NCBI GenBank assembly: GCA_007131175.1
Contig: SLRC01000002.1
Coordinates: forward strand, 1-46,716
Reading direction: 5' to 3'
Source: Syntrophomonadaceae bacterium
Lineage (GTDB): Bacteria > Bacillota > Dethiobacteria > DTU022 > UBA8154
DNA length: 46,716 bases
Part shown: in pieces, positions 37,758-44,912 of the stretch
How the letters are laid out: each line of letters starts with the position of its first letter
Numbering within the stretch: the first letter of the stretch is position 1
The notes under the pieces: generated by a model
Seen by the model: the letters and a program-made list of their open reading frames with translations, nothing else
The model's database searches: none
What the model was told of the DNA's origin: nothing
Position numbers and translations under genes: made by a program

Positions 37758-38222
37758 ATGAATATTGTCCTCATTGAACCGGAAATTCCCCAAAACACAG
37801 GCAATATTGCGCGAACCTGCGTGATGACAGGCTCCACGCTCTACCTGGTGGGCAAACTTGGCTTCTCCCTGGAAGATCCTTATGTGCGGCGGGCCGGGTT
37901 GGATTACTGGCCATATCTTCAATATCACTGCTGTGAAGACTTTAACGCACTGTATACCACATTTAGCAGCCATAAATTTTACTTTTTTAGTACCAGGGCA
38001 AAAGGCCGTTGGTATACAGATGTTGCTTACACTTATGATGACTTTCTTGTATTTGGCAAAGAGACCTCCGGTTTGCCTGAAGCATTGTTACAAAACAAAC
38101 AGCCCTTTGCGCTGCGCATTCCCATGATTGAGGAAGTTCCCCGTTCTTTAAATCTATCCAATTCCGTTGCCATAGTTGTGTATGAGGCACTGCGTCAGCA
38201 AGGTTTTCCTGAAATGCATTGA
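37758..38222 (+). CDS. trmL: tRNA (cytidine(34)-2'-O)-methyltransferase
   Basis: A 154-residue SPOUT-class enzyme that methylates the wobble ribose of tRNA-Leu isoacceptors. It opens MNIVLIEPEIPQNTGNIAR, has LVGKLGFSLED, and the knotted C-terminal motif VFGKETSGLPE plus IPMIEEVPRSLNLSNSVAI (in part), all diagnostic. The ATG follows AGGAGGG. It forms a small operon with the preceding methyltransferase and Lon. Confidence 0.95.
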   Translation: MNIVLIEPEIPQNTGNIARTCVMTGSTLYLVGKLGFSLEDPYVRRAGLDYWPYLQYHCCEDFNALYTTFSSHKFYFFSTRAKGRWYTDVAYTYDDFLVFGKETSGLPEALLQNKQPFALRIPMIEEVPRSLNLSNSVAIVVYEALRQQGFPEMH

Positions 38223-38284
38223 AAGGGGCAAATGCAAATTTAGCCGCAAAAACTGAGCCACATTATATAAAAAGCGGGCAAAAT

Positions 38285-38315
38285 AATACAAGGTGGCAGT
38301 AAGCCCCCTTGTATT
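38285..38315 (-). terminator. Strong hairpin, likely terminator of the minus-strand membrane gene
   Basis: AATACAAGGTGGC and GCCCCCTTGTATT form a 13-bp stem with one mismatch and a 5-nt loop. On the minus strand it is followed by a weak T-rich stretch. On the plus strand it is followed by A-run instead. It probably stops both the convergent membrane gene and trmL transcription. Confidence 0.55.
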
Positions 38316-38384
38316 AAAAACTTTAAATTATAACTCCTTTGTTCATATGCACCATCACCAGCATCCAACCGTCTTCTTTTTAAG

Positions 38385-38567
38385 TTAAGATTGCTGGACA
38401 TCAACATTCCTGCGGGCGAAAAGATAATATGCATTGTAGAGAGCAACGATAATGCCGAGGATAATGTTGTTTGCAGCCAGGCTGGTCGGAGCCATGATTG
38501 GCGTAAAGTTTACAATTGCCAACCAGATTCCCACGATCAGGTGGATGATGTGAAATGTAGTCATCAT
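38385..38567 (-). CDS. Small two-helix membrane protein (SPW-repeat-like)
   Basis: A 60-residue protein made almost only of two transmembrane helices (HIIHLIVGIWLAIVNF and NIILGIIVALYNAYYLF), with a short polar tail. The position of Trp and the small hydrophobic residues recalls SPW-repeat membrane proteins. The ATG at 38567 follows AGGAGGG at 7 nt, so the longer frame (to 38651) is not used. It is alone on the minus strand; the function is unknown. Confidence 0.7.
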   Translation of the reverse strand: MMTTFHIIHLIVGIWLAIVNFTPIMAPTSLAANNIILGIIVALYNAYYLFARRNVDVQQS

Positions 38568-38720
38568 ATTATTTCCCTCCTTTCGAAAAATAGCATAACC
38601 AGCTTTTTGGGAAATTATGCAGGCAACTAATAATATTAGCAGCAAAAGCACTTTTATAAGCTGTATACTATCCCTTAGGGAGGAGCTTTTTTTCCACTTC
38701 TAAATAGGCAGGTGAAATAG

Positions 38721-39512
38721 TTGACGGCAGAAAATAAAGGTGACTTTATCAAGTTTATCGGGACAGCAGGTGCCCGATTTGTGGTTTCAAGGCAACTGAG
38801 AGCTTCGGGGGGGCTTTGGTTCGAACTGGGAGGGGAGAAGATACTTGTTGATCCTGGCCCCGGGTCGCTGGTAAGATGCCTCAACTCCCGCCCTAAAATG
38901 GATCCGGCTGTCCTGGATGGCATAATACTTACACACCGGCATCTTGACCATTCAAATGATGTTAATGTCATGATCGAGGCCATGAGTGACGGTGGTAACA
39001 AAAGGGAAGGTTTTCTATACGGTCCCAGTGATGTTTTTGCAGAGCCTGAACCTGTAGTTCAGGTGTATGTCCGCTCCTTTTTGGAAAAAATGGATATCTT
39101 AAAGGAGGGTAAAGAGATTAAGCGGCCATTCTTTACTCTGAAAACACCTGTGTTGCACCATCACCCCGTGGAAACATACGGCCTGCAATTTTATTTGCCT
39201 TACGGGAATATATCCCTCATTGCGGATACGGCTTACTTTCCTGAATTAATTGAACACTACCGGGAAGCGGATATCCTCATTATTAACGTTGTCATATACA
39301 AGGATGATATGCCCAAAAGAATTTACCATTTGAATTTGAAACAGGCTAAAGAACTAATTCGGGGCATCAAACCAGAACTGGCTATCCTTACCCATTTTGG
39401 GTTGTCAATGCTGAAAGAAAAGCCATATTTACTTGCCCGGAGGCTGCAGGAAGAATTGAAAATAAGGGTCATCGCAGCAAATGATGGTCTTAAGATACCT
39501 TTAAATGCATAA
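38721..39512 (+). CDS. MBL-fold metallo-hydrolase
   Basis: A 263-residue metallo-beta-lactamase-fold hydrolase. The metal motif THRHLDHSND (HxHxDH) lies around residue 73, preceded by VDPGPGSLVR. HHPVETYG and ADTAYFPEL supply later metal ligands, and LTHFGLSM the last histidine. This is close to RNase Z/UlaG-type hydrolases, but the exonuclease insertion is missing. The start is TTG 38721 after an AGGTGA site. The substrate cannot be read. Confidence 0.88.
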   Translation: MTAENKGDFIKFIGTAGARFVVSRQLRASGGLWFELGGEKILVDPGPGSLVRCLNSRPKMDPAVLDGIILTHRHLDHSNDVNVMIEAMSDGGNKREGFLYGPSDVFAEPEPVVQVYVRSFLEKMDILKEGKEIKRPFFTLKTPVLHHHPVETYGLQFYLPYGNISLIADTAYFPELIEHYREADILIINVVIYKDDMPKRIYHLNLKQAKELIRGIKPELAILTHFGLSMLKEKPYLLARRLQEELKIRVIAANDGLKIPLNA

Positions 39513-39554
39513 GCAGTAAATGTCTAAGATAAGTATTGACTGGAGGGTCTAAAA

Positions 39555-39848
39555 ATGTTTGTCGCTATTTGCCAACTTGGGTTAATTCTCCCTGAAGGGA
39601 GTTCTTTGAAAGATAAACGAAGTGTGATCAAGAGCCTCCGGGAAAGGCTGCGGCACCGTTTTAATATATCTGTTGCGGAGGTGGGGCGCCTCGATGCCTT
39701 ACGGCGCGGGGAAATAGGCTTTGCTGCCGTCAGCAATGAAACAGCCTATCTCGAAAGCTTAATGGATAAGATCATAAACTATATAGAAAAGGATGGACGG
39801 GTAGAGATTGAAACAATTGAACGGGAAATTATTAAAAACGGATGTTAA
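39555..39848 (+). CDS. DUF503 family protein
   Basis: A 97-residue small protein of the DUF503 (YlxP-like) family. VAICQLGLILPEGSSLKDKRSVIKSL near the start (shown in part) and RHRFNISVAEVGRLD are characteristic. Members are often near ribosome-maturation genes such as rbfA; here the neighbours are an MBL hydrolase and acyP. The ATG follows GGAGGG. Its end overlaps the convergent acyP by 17 nt. The function is unknown. Confidence 0.88.
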   Translation: MFVAICQLGLILPEGSSLKDKRSVIKSLRERLRHRFNISVAEVGRLDALRRGEIGFAAVSNETAYLESLMDKIINYIEKDGRVEIETIEREIIKNGC

Positions 39849-40113
39849 AATGGGTGAACTCTTCTGTATCCGTGCAGTTTTCCACTTCCACACAATCAAC
39901 CCGTCCGCGCGGGGCAGCCTTTAAGGAACCTACAAATAACTCAAGCCTTGACTTTTCCCCCCGGACCACGCACTTAACTCTCCCATTCGAAGTGTTTTGA
40001 ACATAACCCTGCAAACCCATTTTATTAGCCAGATCACGCACATAGTAACGCATGCCCACACCCTGAACCACACCCTCTAAATAGATGCATAATTGTTCAT
40101 CCGTTTTCGCCAT
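39832..40113 (-). CDS. acyP: Acylphosphatase
   Basis: A 93-residue enzyme that hydrolyses acyl phosphates. YLEGVVQGVGMRYYVRDLA carries the phosphate-binding loop and catalytic Arg; GYVQNTSNGRVKCVVRG carries the catalytic Asn. The start ATG (minus strand, 40113) lies 5 nt after GGAGGG, so the longer open frame is not used. It is transcribed away from the XRE gene, with its own promoter. Confidence 0.93.
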   Translation of the reverse strand: MAKTDEQLCIYLEGVVQGVGMRYYVRDLANKMGLQGYVQNTSNGRVKCVVRGEKSRLELFVGSLKAAPRGRVDCVEVENCTDTEEFTHFNIRF

Positions 40114-40144
40114 AACTACCCTCCGAATGTCCTGTTTTGACCAA

Positions 40145-40173
40145 ATTCTAAATGATCCCATTTATGCTGTCAA
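40145..40173 (-). promoter_or_regulatory. Promoter of acyP
   Basis: On the minus strand TTGACA (40168-40173) is followed after 17 nt by TAGAAT (40145-40150). The -35 box is perfect and the -10 matches five of six. It faces away from the XRE promoter, so the two promoters share 13 nt of DNA between them. Confidence 0.7.
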
Positions 40174-40186
40174 GCCCGTTAGTTTA

Positions 40187-40215
40187 TTGACAGCGTAATC
40201 GGAACATAATATAAT
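40187..40215 (+). promoter_or_regulatory. Perfect consensus promoter of the XRE gene
   Basis: TTGACA (40187-40192), exactly 17 nt, and TATAAT (40210-40215): a full match to the sigma-A consensus. It should be very strong unless repressed, which suggests repression by the encoded HTH protein. Confidence 0.85.
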
Positions 40216-40246
40216 AAACCGACCATTTAGCCAGGGAGAAAAGATT

Positions 40247-41011
40247 ATGTTTAACGGAAAAGTGGTGCGTAAAGTGCGGGAAGAGAAAGGCTATTCGCTG
40301 GCCGAACTGGCAGAGAGGGCGGGTATTTCTGTCTCCTACTTGAGCGAAATTGAGCGGGGCAGTAAAAAGCCTTCTCTCAAAACTATGAACAAACTTTCCT
40401 CTTCCCTCAATATGGCGGGGCGGGAATTTTTACAAGACTCCGCTGACGAAAGTTTCGCTTTGGGGGCGCGTATCCGCCTTTTAAGGGAAGAACGGGGTAT
40501 GAGCCTTCAGGATTTGGCTACTGCCACCGGTTTTTCTTACTCCTATATCTGTGAAATTGAGCGGGGATTGGTGGAACCTTCATTAAGAGCACTGCGTAAA
40601 GCGTCTGAGGCCCTTAATGTCCCCATCAATCGCATCAAGACGCCCGACAGTTCGCTGGGCGGCAAAATTGCCCGGGTAAGGGAAGAGTTAGGTTTAAAAC
40701 AGGCCCAGTTGGCCAAAAAGGCCGGCGTGTCCCCGGGGATGATCGGCCAGCTGGAACAGGGAAAGGTACAACCCTCCCTGCAGACAGTGGAAAAGATTGC
40801 CTCTGCCTTCGGCATTTCTACCTGTTATTTTATTGCCGGGGAGGATGGGATGGAGGATTTTCTCCACCTCCTGACCCCTGAACTGCGCAATTTACTCCTG
40901 GAGCCCAAGGTGCAGGGAGTTCTGCGTGCACTTTGTCATTGCAATGAGAAAGAATTTCGCTTTATCCTGGAATTTATCAGGATGTTTAAAGAAGCACGCC
41001 TCAGTGAATAA
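40247..41011 (+). CDS. Transcriptional regulator with three XRE HTH domains
   Basis: A 254-residue protein built of three consecutive XRE/Cro helix-turn-helix domains. They are at about residues 5-60 (SLAELAERAGISVSYLSEIE), 73-128 (LQDLATATGFSYSYICEIE) and 138-192 (QAQLAKKAGVSPGMIGQLE). A C-terminal helical tail of about 55 residues follows. Each HTH retains the recognition-helix pattern followed by G-K-x-x-P-S. Most XRE regulators have one or two such domains. It probably autoregulates the perfect promoter upstream and perhaps acyP. ATG follows AGGGAGA. Confidence 0.88.
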   Translation: MFNGKVVRKVREEKGYSLAELAERAGISVSYLSEIERGSKKPSLKTMNKLSSSLNMAGREFLQDSADESFALGARIRLLREERGMSLQDLATATGFSYSYICEIERGLVEPSLRALRKASEALNVPINRIKTPDSSLGGKIARVREELGLKQAQLAKKAGVSPGMIGQLEQGKVQPSLQTVEKIASAFGISTCYFIAGEDGMEDFLHLLTPELRNLLLEPKVQGVLRALCHCNEKEFRFILEFIRMFKEARLSE

Positions 41012-41049
41012 CTGCTCAATTCTGAGCCCTGAATGCTATTAATATTTCT

Positions 41050-41085
41050 ACACCCGGGGAAGATATTATATGGGGTGTTTTTTTT
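41050..41085 (+). terminator. Terminator-like hairpin directly before the DUF421 gene
   Basis: ACACCC (41050-41055) pairs with GGGTGT (41073-41078) across a 17-nt loop, followed by a run of eight T and then the ATG of the next gene. It overlaps the GGGGTG ribosome binding site, so it may end the XRE transcript and also hide the start of the next gene. Confidence 0.5.
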
Positions 41086-41790
41086 ATGGTTTTTAATATT
41101 ATTTACCGCACTTTTATTATATATTTGGCCGTCCTTTTGGTCATGCGCCTTATGGGTAAACGGGAAGTGGGGCAGCTATCAACGTTTGACCTGGTGGTGG
41201 CGATTATGATTGCTGAAGTTGCCGTTTTTTCCCTGGAAGACCTGAGTGTCCCCTTATATATAGGCCTTATTCCTGTTTTTATTCTTGTTGGAATGGAGAT
41301 ACTTATTTCGTACCTTTGCTTACACAGCCGGTTCATCAGGGGTATTATCGAAGGGAGTCCCAGCGTGCTCATTGCAGGTGGGAAAATAATGGAACGGGAA
41401 ATGCGTCGCCAGCGTTACAACATGAATGACCTGCTGGGACAGCTCCGTGAGCAAAATGTCTTTAATATTGCCGATGTAGAATATGCTATCCTGGAAACAA
41501 CGGGAGCACTCAGTGTTATTACCAAAACATCAAAACGTGCGGTTAACCCGGGGGATCTGGGACTGACTCCCCCGGCGGAAACGATTCCCACCCCCATTAT
41601 AATTGATGGGGAACTGATTGAAAAAAACTTACAACTCCAGGGGCTTACCGCTGACTGGTTACAAGAAAAATTACAGCAGTTCAACCTGCAGCCCGGCGAT
41701 ATTTTATATGCCAGTCTGGACAGCAGCGGGAAACTATACATAAGTGAAAAGGAAAAAAAGACACCGGGGAAAACAAGCCCTCAACTGTGA
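41086..41790 (+). CDS. DUF421 (YetF-like) membrane protein
   Basis: A 234-residue protein with three hydrophobic N-terminal helices (to about residue 90) and a cytosolic C-terminal part with SPSVLIAGGKIMERE and MNDLLGQLREQNVFNIADVEYAILE. The N-terminal RLMGKREVGQLSTFDLVVAI is diagnostic of the family. Members are linked to spore germination or sporulation in Bacillus, but the function is not known. The start lies directly after a hairpin with a T-run. Confidence 0.9.
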   Translation: MVFNIIYRTFIIYLAVLLVMRLMGKREVGQLSTFDLVVAIMIAEVAVFSLEDLSVPLYIGLIPVFILVGMEILISYLCLHSRFIRGIIEGSPSVLIAGGKIMEREMRRQRYNMNDLLGQLREQNVFNIADVEYAILETTGALSVITKTSKRAVNPGDLGLTPPAETIPTPIIIDGELIEKNLQLQGLTADWLQEKLQQFNLQPGDILYASLDSSGKLYISEKEKKTPGKTSPQL

Positions 41791-41961
41791 TAGTAATAAT
41801 CATAAGTTCGTTTTCTATCTGTTATGGCACCTGTTCCGAAGAATGGGATACTTTACATTCAATGTCAGAAAAACTATAATGAGCGAAGATAATCTATTTT
41901 GAAGGGCATCTGGCACACAATATGAATATTTAATATGAATATTTAATGGAGGTGGGGCAGT

Positions 41962-42531
41962 TTGCCTGTCATATGCCGCCCCCTTGAGATGGCCAGAACC
42001 ATGGTAATGAATTGCCTCGCTTCGGGAGACAAAGCCGTGGATGCCACAGCAGGGAACGGGCGGGATACGGTCTTTTTAGCCCGCCTGGTTGGAGCATCGG
42101 GAAAAGTATGGGCCTTCGATATCCAAAAGTGTGCCCTCATTAATACAGCAAGGTTGCTCGAATCGGAAAATCTTAGCAACCAGGTTACATTGGTGGAGAG
42201 TGGACATGAGCATCTTTCCCATCATGTTGAGGACAACCTTGGTGTCGTAATGTTTAATTTAGGCTACCTGCCAGGGGGCGACCACAGTGTTTTCACCAGG
42301 CCGTCCACCACCCTTATTGCCCTCGAAGCTGCATTGAAAAGTTTGCGTCAAGGAGGTATTGTGACGCTTGTTATTTACAGTGGCCATCCCGGAGGAAAGG
42401 AAGAGGAGGTTGCCCTTTTACAATATGCGGCAAGCCTGAATCAGGCAAAGTTTACGGTACTTCATTACCGTATGCTCAACCAGGTAAATAATCCGCCATC
42501 ACTCCTGGCTATTGAGAAACTTGCTCTGTAA
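41962..42531 (+). CDS. mnmM: tRNA wobble-uridine methyltransferase MnmM (YtqB-like)
   Basis: A 189-residue class I SAM methyltransferase of the rRNA_methylase-like (PF06962) family. It has VDATAGNGRDTVFLARL (SAM loop), VMFNLGYLPGGDHSVFTR and TTLIALEAALKSL, matching Bacillus YtqB, which was shown to methylate nm5s2U34 in tRNA. The start is TTG 41962 after GGAGGTGGGG. The assignment is by family resemblance; a broader methylase annotation would also be acceptable. Confidence 0.8.
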   Translation: MPVICRPLEMARTMVMNCLASGDKAVDATAGNGRDTVFLARLVGASGKVWAFDIQKCALINTARLLESENLSNQVTLVESGHEHLSHHVEDNLGVVMFNLGYLPGGDHSVFTRPSTTLIALEAALKSLRQGGIVTLVIYSGHPGGKEEEVALLQYAASLNQAKFTVLHYRMLNQVNNPPSLLAIEKLAL

Positions 42532-42592
42532 GTTATCTGCGATGCCGTAATCCAACGTTTAGCATTACAACACATATGGAAGGAGGTTAAAG

Positions 42593-43114
42593 ATGCAAAC
42601 CTATTTTTCCGTTGTTGGATACGGAAGAAGTGGTAAAACAACACTGATCCGTAAACTGGTGAAAGAGCTACGTTCCCGAAGTTATAAGATCGCCGTAGTC
42701 AAACACGATCCTAAAGAACATGGTGTGGTAGACAAGGAAGGGAGCGACACAGCTCTTTTCTGGGAAGCGGGGAGCGAAGCGGTAATCCTTGCCTCACCCT
42801 CTCGCTTCACTCTGTTTAAAAGAACAGAAGAGGACCTGCAGCTTGAAAAAATTCTTTCCCTCTGTGGCGATGTGGATTTTGTCATCCTGGAAGGATATAA
42901 AAATAGGCCATATCCGAGGGTGATCCTATGGTCAGAGCAGGGAGGGCCTGAGCTTCCCGGATCTAACGTTCTTGCCATTGTCTATAAAAAAAAAGACAAA
43001 CAAAAAGTGCTTATGGAAACGGAGGGCAAACAAGCCCCCCTAATTTGCCGCGATGACATAAAAAGGCTGGCAGACCTCTTGGTAACCAGCCTGCTCCGAG
43101 ATTCTGCAGTATGA
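42593..43114 (+). CDS. mobB: Molybdopterin-guanine dinucleotide biosynthesis adaptor MobB
   Basis: A 173-residue P-loop GTPase-like protein with GYGRSGKTTLIRKLV (Walker A), VVKHDPKEHGVVDKEGSDT and FVILEGYKNRPYPRV. MobB helps MobA attach GMP to molybdopterin. MobA and moaA/C/D/E are not in the window, but the two moeA genes and mog are. The ATG follows AAGGAGG. It lies just upstream of the second gatCAB set. Confidence 0.93.
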   Translation: MQTYFSVVGYGRSGKTTLIRKLVKELRSRSYKIAVVKHDPKEHGVVDKEGSDTALFWEAGSEAVILASPSRFTLFKRTEEDLQLEKILSLCGDVDFVILEGYKNRPYPRVILWSEQGGPELPGSNVLAIVYKKKDKQKVLMETEGKQAPLICRDDIKRLADLLVTSLLRDSAV

Positions 43115-43127
43115 TATGGCCTCTACT

Positions 43128-43155
43128 TTGTGAAAATGGATAAATATGATATAAT
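43128..43155 (+). promoter_or_regulatory. Candidate promoter of the second gatCAB set
   Basis: TTGTGA (43128-43133), 16 nt, and a perfect TATAAT (43150-43155). The position between mobB and gatC2 suggests the second set is transcribed on its own. The spacing is one base short of the optimum. Confidence 0.6.
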
Positions 43156-43211
43156 CTGCCCATGGCAAAACGCTGATAACCAATTAAAAATGCTGTAAAT
43201 TCGGGAAGGAT

Positions 43212-43508
43212 GTGATCAAGCTGGAAAGCATTAAAGAAGACATTAAAAAGGCTGCCTTGGATGCCCGTATAAACCTGGCGCCTGTAGAAGAAACCTCACT
43301 GGAAAATCAACTGAAAGACCTCCTTAAGCAGGCTGCATTTCTCAGGGAACAGGAACTGGATATGGTCGAACCAACATTTTTCCCCCACAATCAGCAAAAC
43401 ACCCTGCGGGAAGACAATGTTTTACCTTCCATGCCCCTGGATAATGCGCTGGAAAATGCTCCTGAAGCTGATGACACTTTTTTCCTTGTTCCTAAAATCG
43501 TTGAATAA
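43212..43508 (+). CDS. GatC paralogue (second amidotransferase set)
   Basis: A 98-residue GatC-like protein. The helix starting DIKKAALDARINLAP, the linker MVEPTFFPHNQQ and the end TLREDNVLPS...NAPEADDTFFLVPKIVE keep the GatC layout, but sequence identity with the canonical GatC at 30243 is limited to the C-terminal motifs. The GTG lies only a base or two after AAGGA; the next in-frame CTG (43221) would be better spaced, so the start is uncertain. It heads gatC2-gatA2-gatB2. Confidence 0.85.
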   Translation: MIKLESIKEDIKKAALDARINLAPVEETSLENQLKDLLKQAAFLREQELDMVEPTFFPHNQQNTLREDNVLPSMPLDNALENAPEADDTFFLVPKIVE

Positions 43509-43534
43509 ACAGTCACCAAAAAGGAGGTCTGGCT

Positions 43535-44824
43535 TTGGATATAAATAAAATGAAATCGTTAAATGCATTTATCTCCTTTAATCCAGCTGTAACAAGCGGC
43601 AAGCAGATAGGGCAGGCATCTGTTAAAACAGCAGCATTAGACGGGACTTCTTTTGCCCTTGCCGACAATATCTGCACTACCACATTGAAAACCACCTGTG
43701 CTTCCCGCACACTCGAAGCTTACCAACCCGCCTTCGGCAGCATTGCCGGTCAAAAGCTGGAGGACAAAGGAGCACTGCTGGTGGGCAAAACAAATATGGA
43801 CGAGTTTGGCATGGGTACGTGGGGGCAGAGCTCATACTTCGGAGCTGTAAAAAACCCTTGGAATGAAAAGCACACAGCCGGCAGCGGTGCGGCTGCAGCT
43901 GTGGCCTGTGGTGCGGTTACCCTGGCCCTGGCCGCGGATCGTCTAGGCGAAGTGAGACAGGCTGCCGCTTATTGCGGCGTGATCGGTCTCAAACCAACTT
44001 ATGGGCGGGTGTCCCGCAGCGGTCTTATCGACTGTGCTCCTTCCCTGGAGCAGCTGGGTATTATTGCCAAAGACAGCGCGAGCCTTGCTGCCGCACTTGA
44101 AACAATCAGTGGCCACGACCCTAAGGATACCACATCCTTTAAAACTGAAGTCCCCCCATACGTCAATCTTTCACAGGAAAAGCTTAACAGTGTCAAGGTG
44201 GCCGTCCCTGAAGAATGGAAGGCTTTTGCAGATGTGGCAGGGCTCAATAAAACAATCTTCCAGGTGAAAACAGTTTCCCTGCAATTCTTTAAGCATGCCC
44301 TCGTTACAGCTTATATTATCGCCGCCGTAGAGGCATTTTCCAGCATGTCCAACTTTGACGGCGTTCGTTTTGGCCTCAGGGGGGAAGGGAAACATCTTCA
44401 GGAGATGTACAGGCTCACACGCACAAAAGGTTTCAGCAGTCTCGTTAAAGAGTTTCTCACTTTTGGTGCCCTCATTTCCTACGGAAAATATTACAAAGAT
44501 TATTTTCTCAGGGCGCAAAAAATGCGTTCCATAATTAAAAAAGAACTGGAGGACTGCCTGCAACAATATGACCTGCTGCTGGTCCCCGCCGTGCCCTTCA
44601 ATGCACCGTCCTTGGAGAACGGCGTGACGGGGAGCAAACTGCCCGATAACGCCGCTTATTATTCAGCAGCAGCAAACCTTTCCGGTTTGCCTGCGATTAC
44701 CTGTCCCTTACCGGGATACGGCGCAGCAGAAGGCTTACCTGCTGCAGGATTGCAGCTCATGGCCAAAGCCTGGAACGAAACACTGCTCCTGCAGACAGTC
44801 CGCTTCCTTGAAAAGGAACAATAA
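43535..44824 (+). CDS. Degenerate GatA paralogue lacking amidase catalytic residues
   Basis: A 429-residue amidase-signature protein, clearly related to GatA over TTCASRTL, GKTNMDEFGMGT, GVIGLKPTYGRVSRSGLID and ANLSGLPAITCPLPG. Every glutaminase residue I can align is lost: the catalytic Lys (ALKDN in gatA) is Ala43 (ALADN), the nucleophile Ser (GGSIRQ) is Glu139 (LGEVRQ), and the glycine-serine loop is three residues shorter (HTAGSGAAAA). The substrate-binding Arg region and Asp are also changed (VKEFLTFG; NAAYY). The N-terminus is about 37 residues shorter. It is an intact, uninterrupted frame, so it looks maintained and not decaying. TTG start after AAGGAGG. Confidence 0.9.
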   Translation: MDINKMKSLNAFISFNPAVTSGKQIGQASVKTAALDGTSFALADNICTTTLKTTCASRTLEAYQPAFGSIAGQKLEDKGALLVGKTNMDEFGMGTWGQSSYFGAVKNPWNEKHTAGSGAAAAVACGAVTLALAADRLGEVRQAAAYCGVIGLKPTYGRVSRSGLIDCAPSLEQLGIIAKDSASLAAALETISGHDPKDTTSFKTEVPPYVNLSQEKLNSVKVAVPEEWKAFADVAGLNKTIFQVKTVSLQFFKHALVTAYIIAAVEAFSSMSNFDGVRFGLRGEGKHLQEMYRLTRTKGFSSLVKEFLTFGALISYGKYYKDYFLRAQKMRSIIKKELEDCLQQYDLLLVPAVPFNAPSLENGVTGSKLPDNAAYYSAAANLSGLPAITCPLPGYGAAEGLPAAGLQLMAKAWNETLLLQTVRFLEKEQ

Positions 44825-44912
44825 TTGGCTAAGCCATGGGAGTCGGTTGTAGCAGCCCCTTTAAAGATTCCCAAACTCACCAGCAACGCAGTTGCAATAG
44901 GAGGGATAATAT

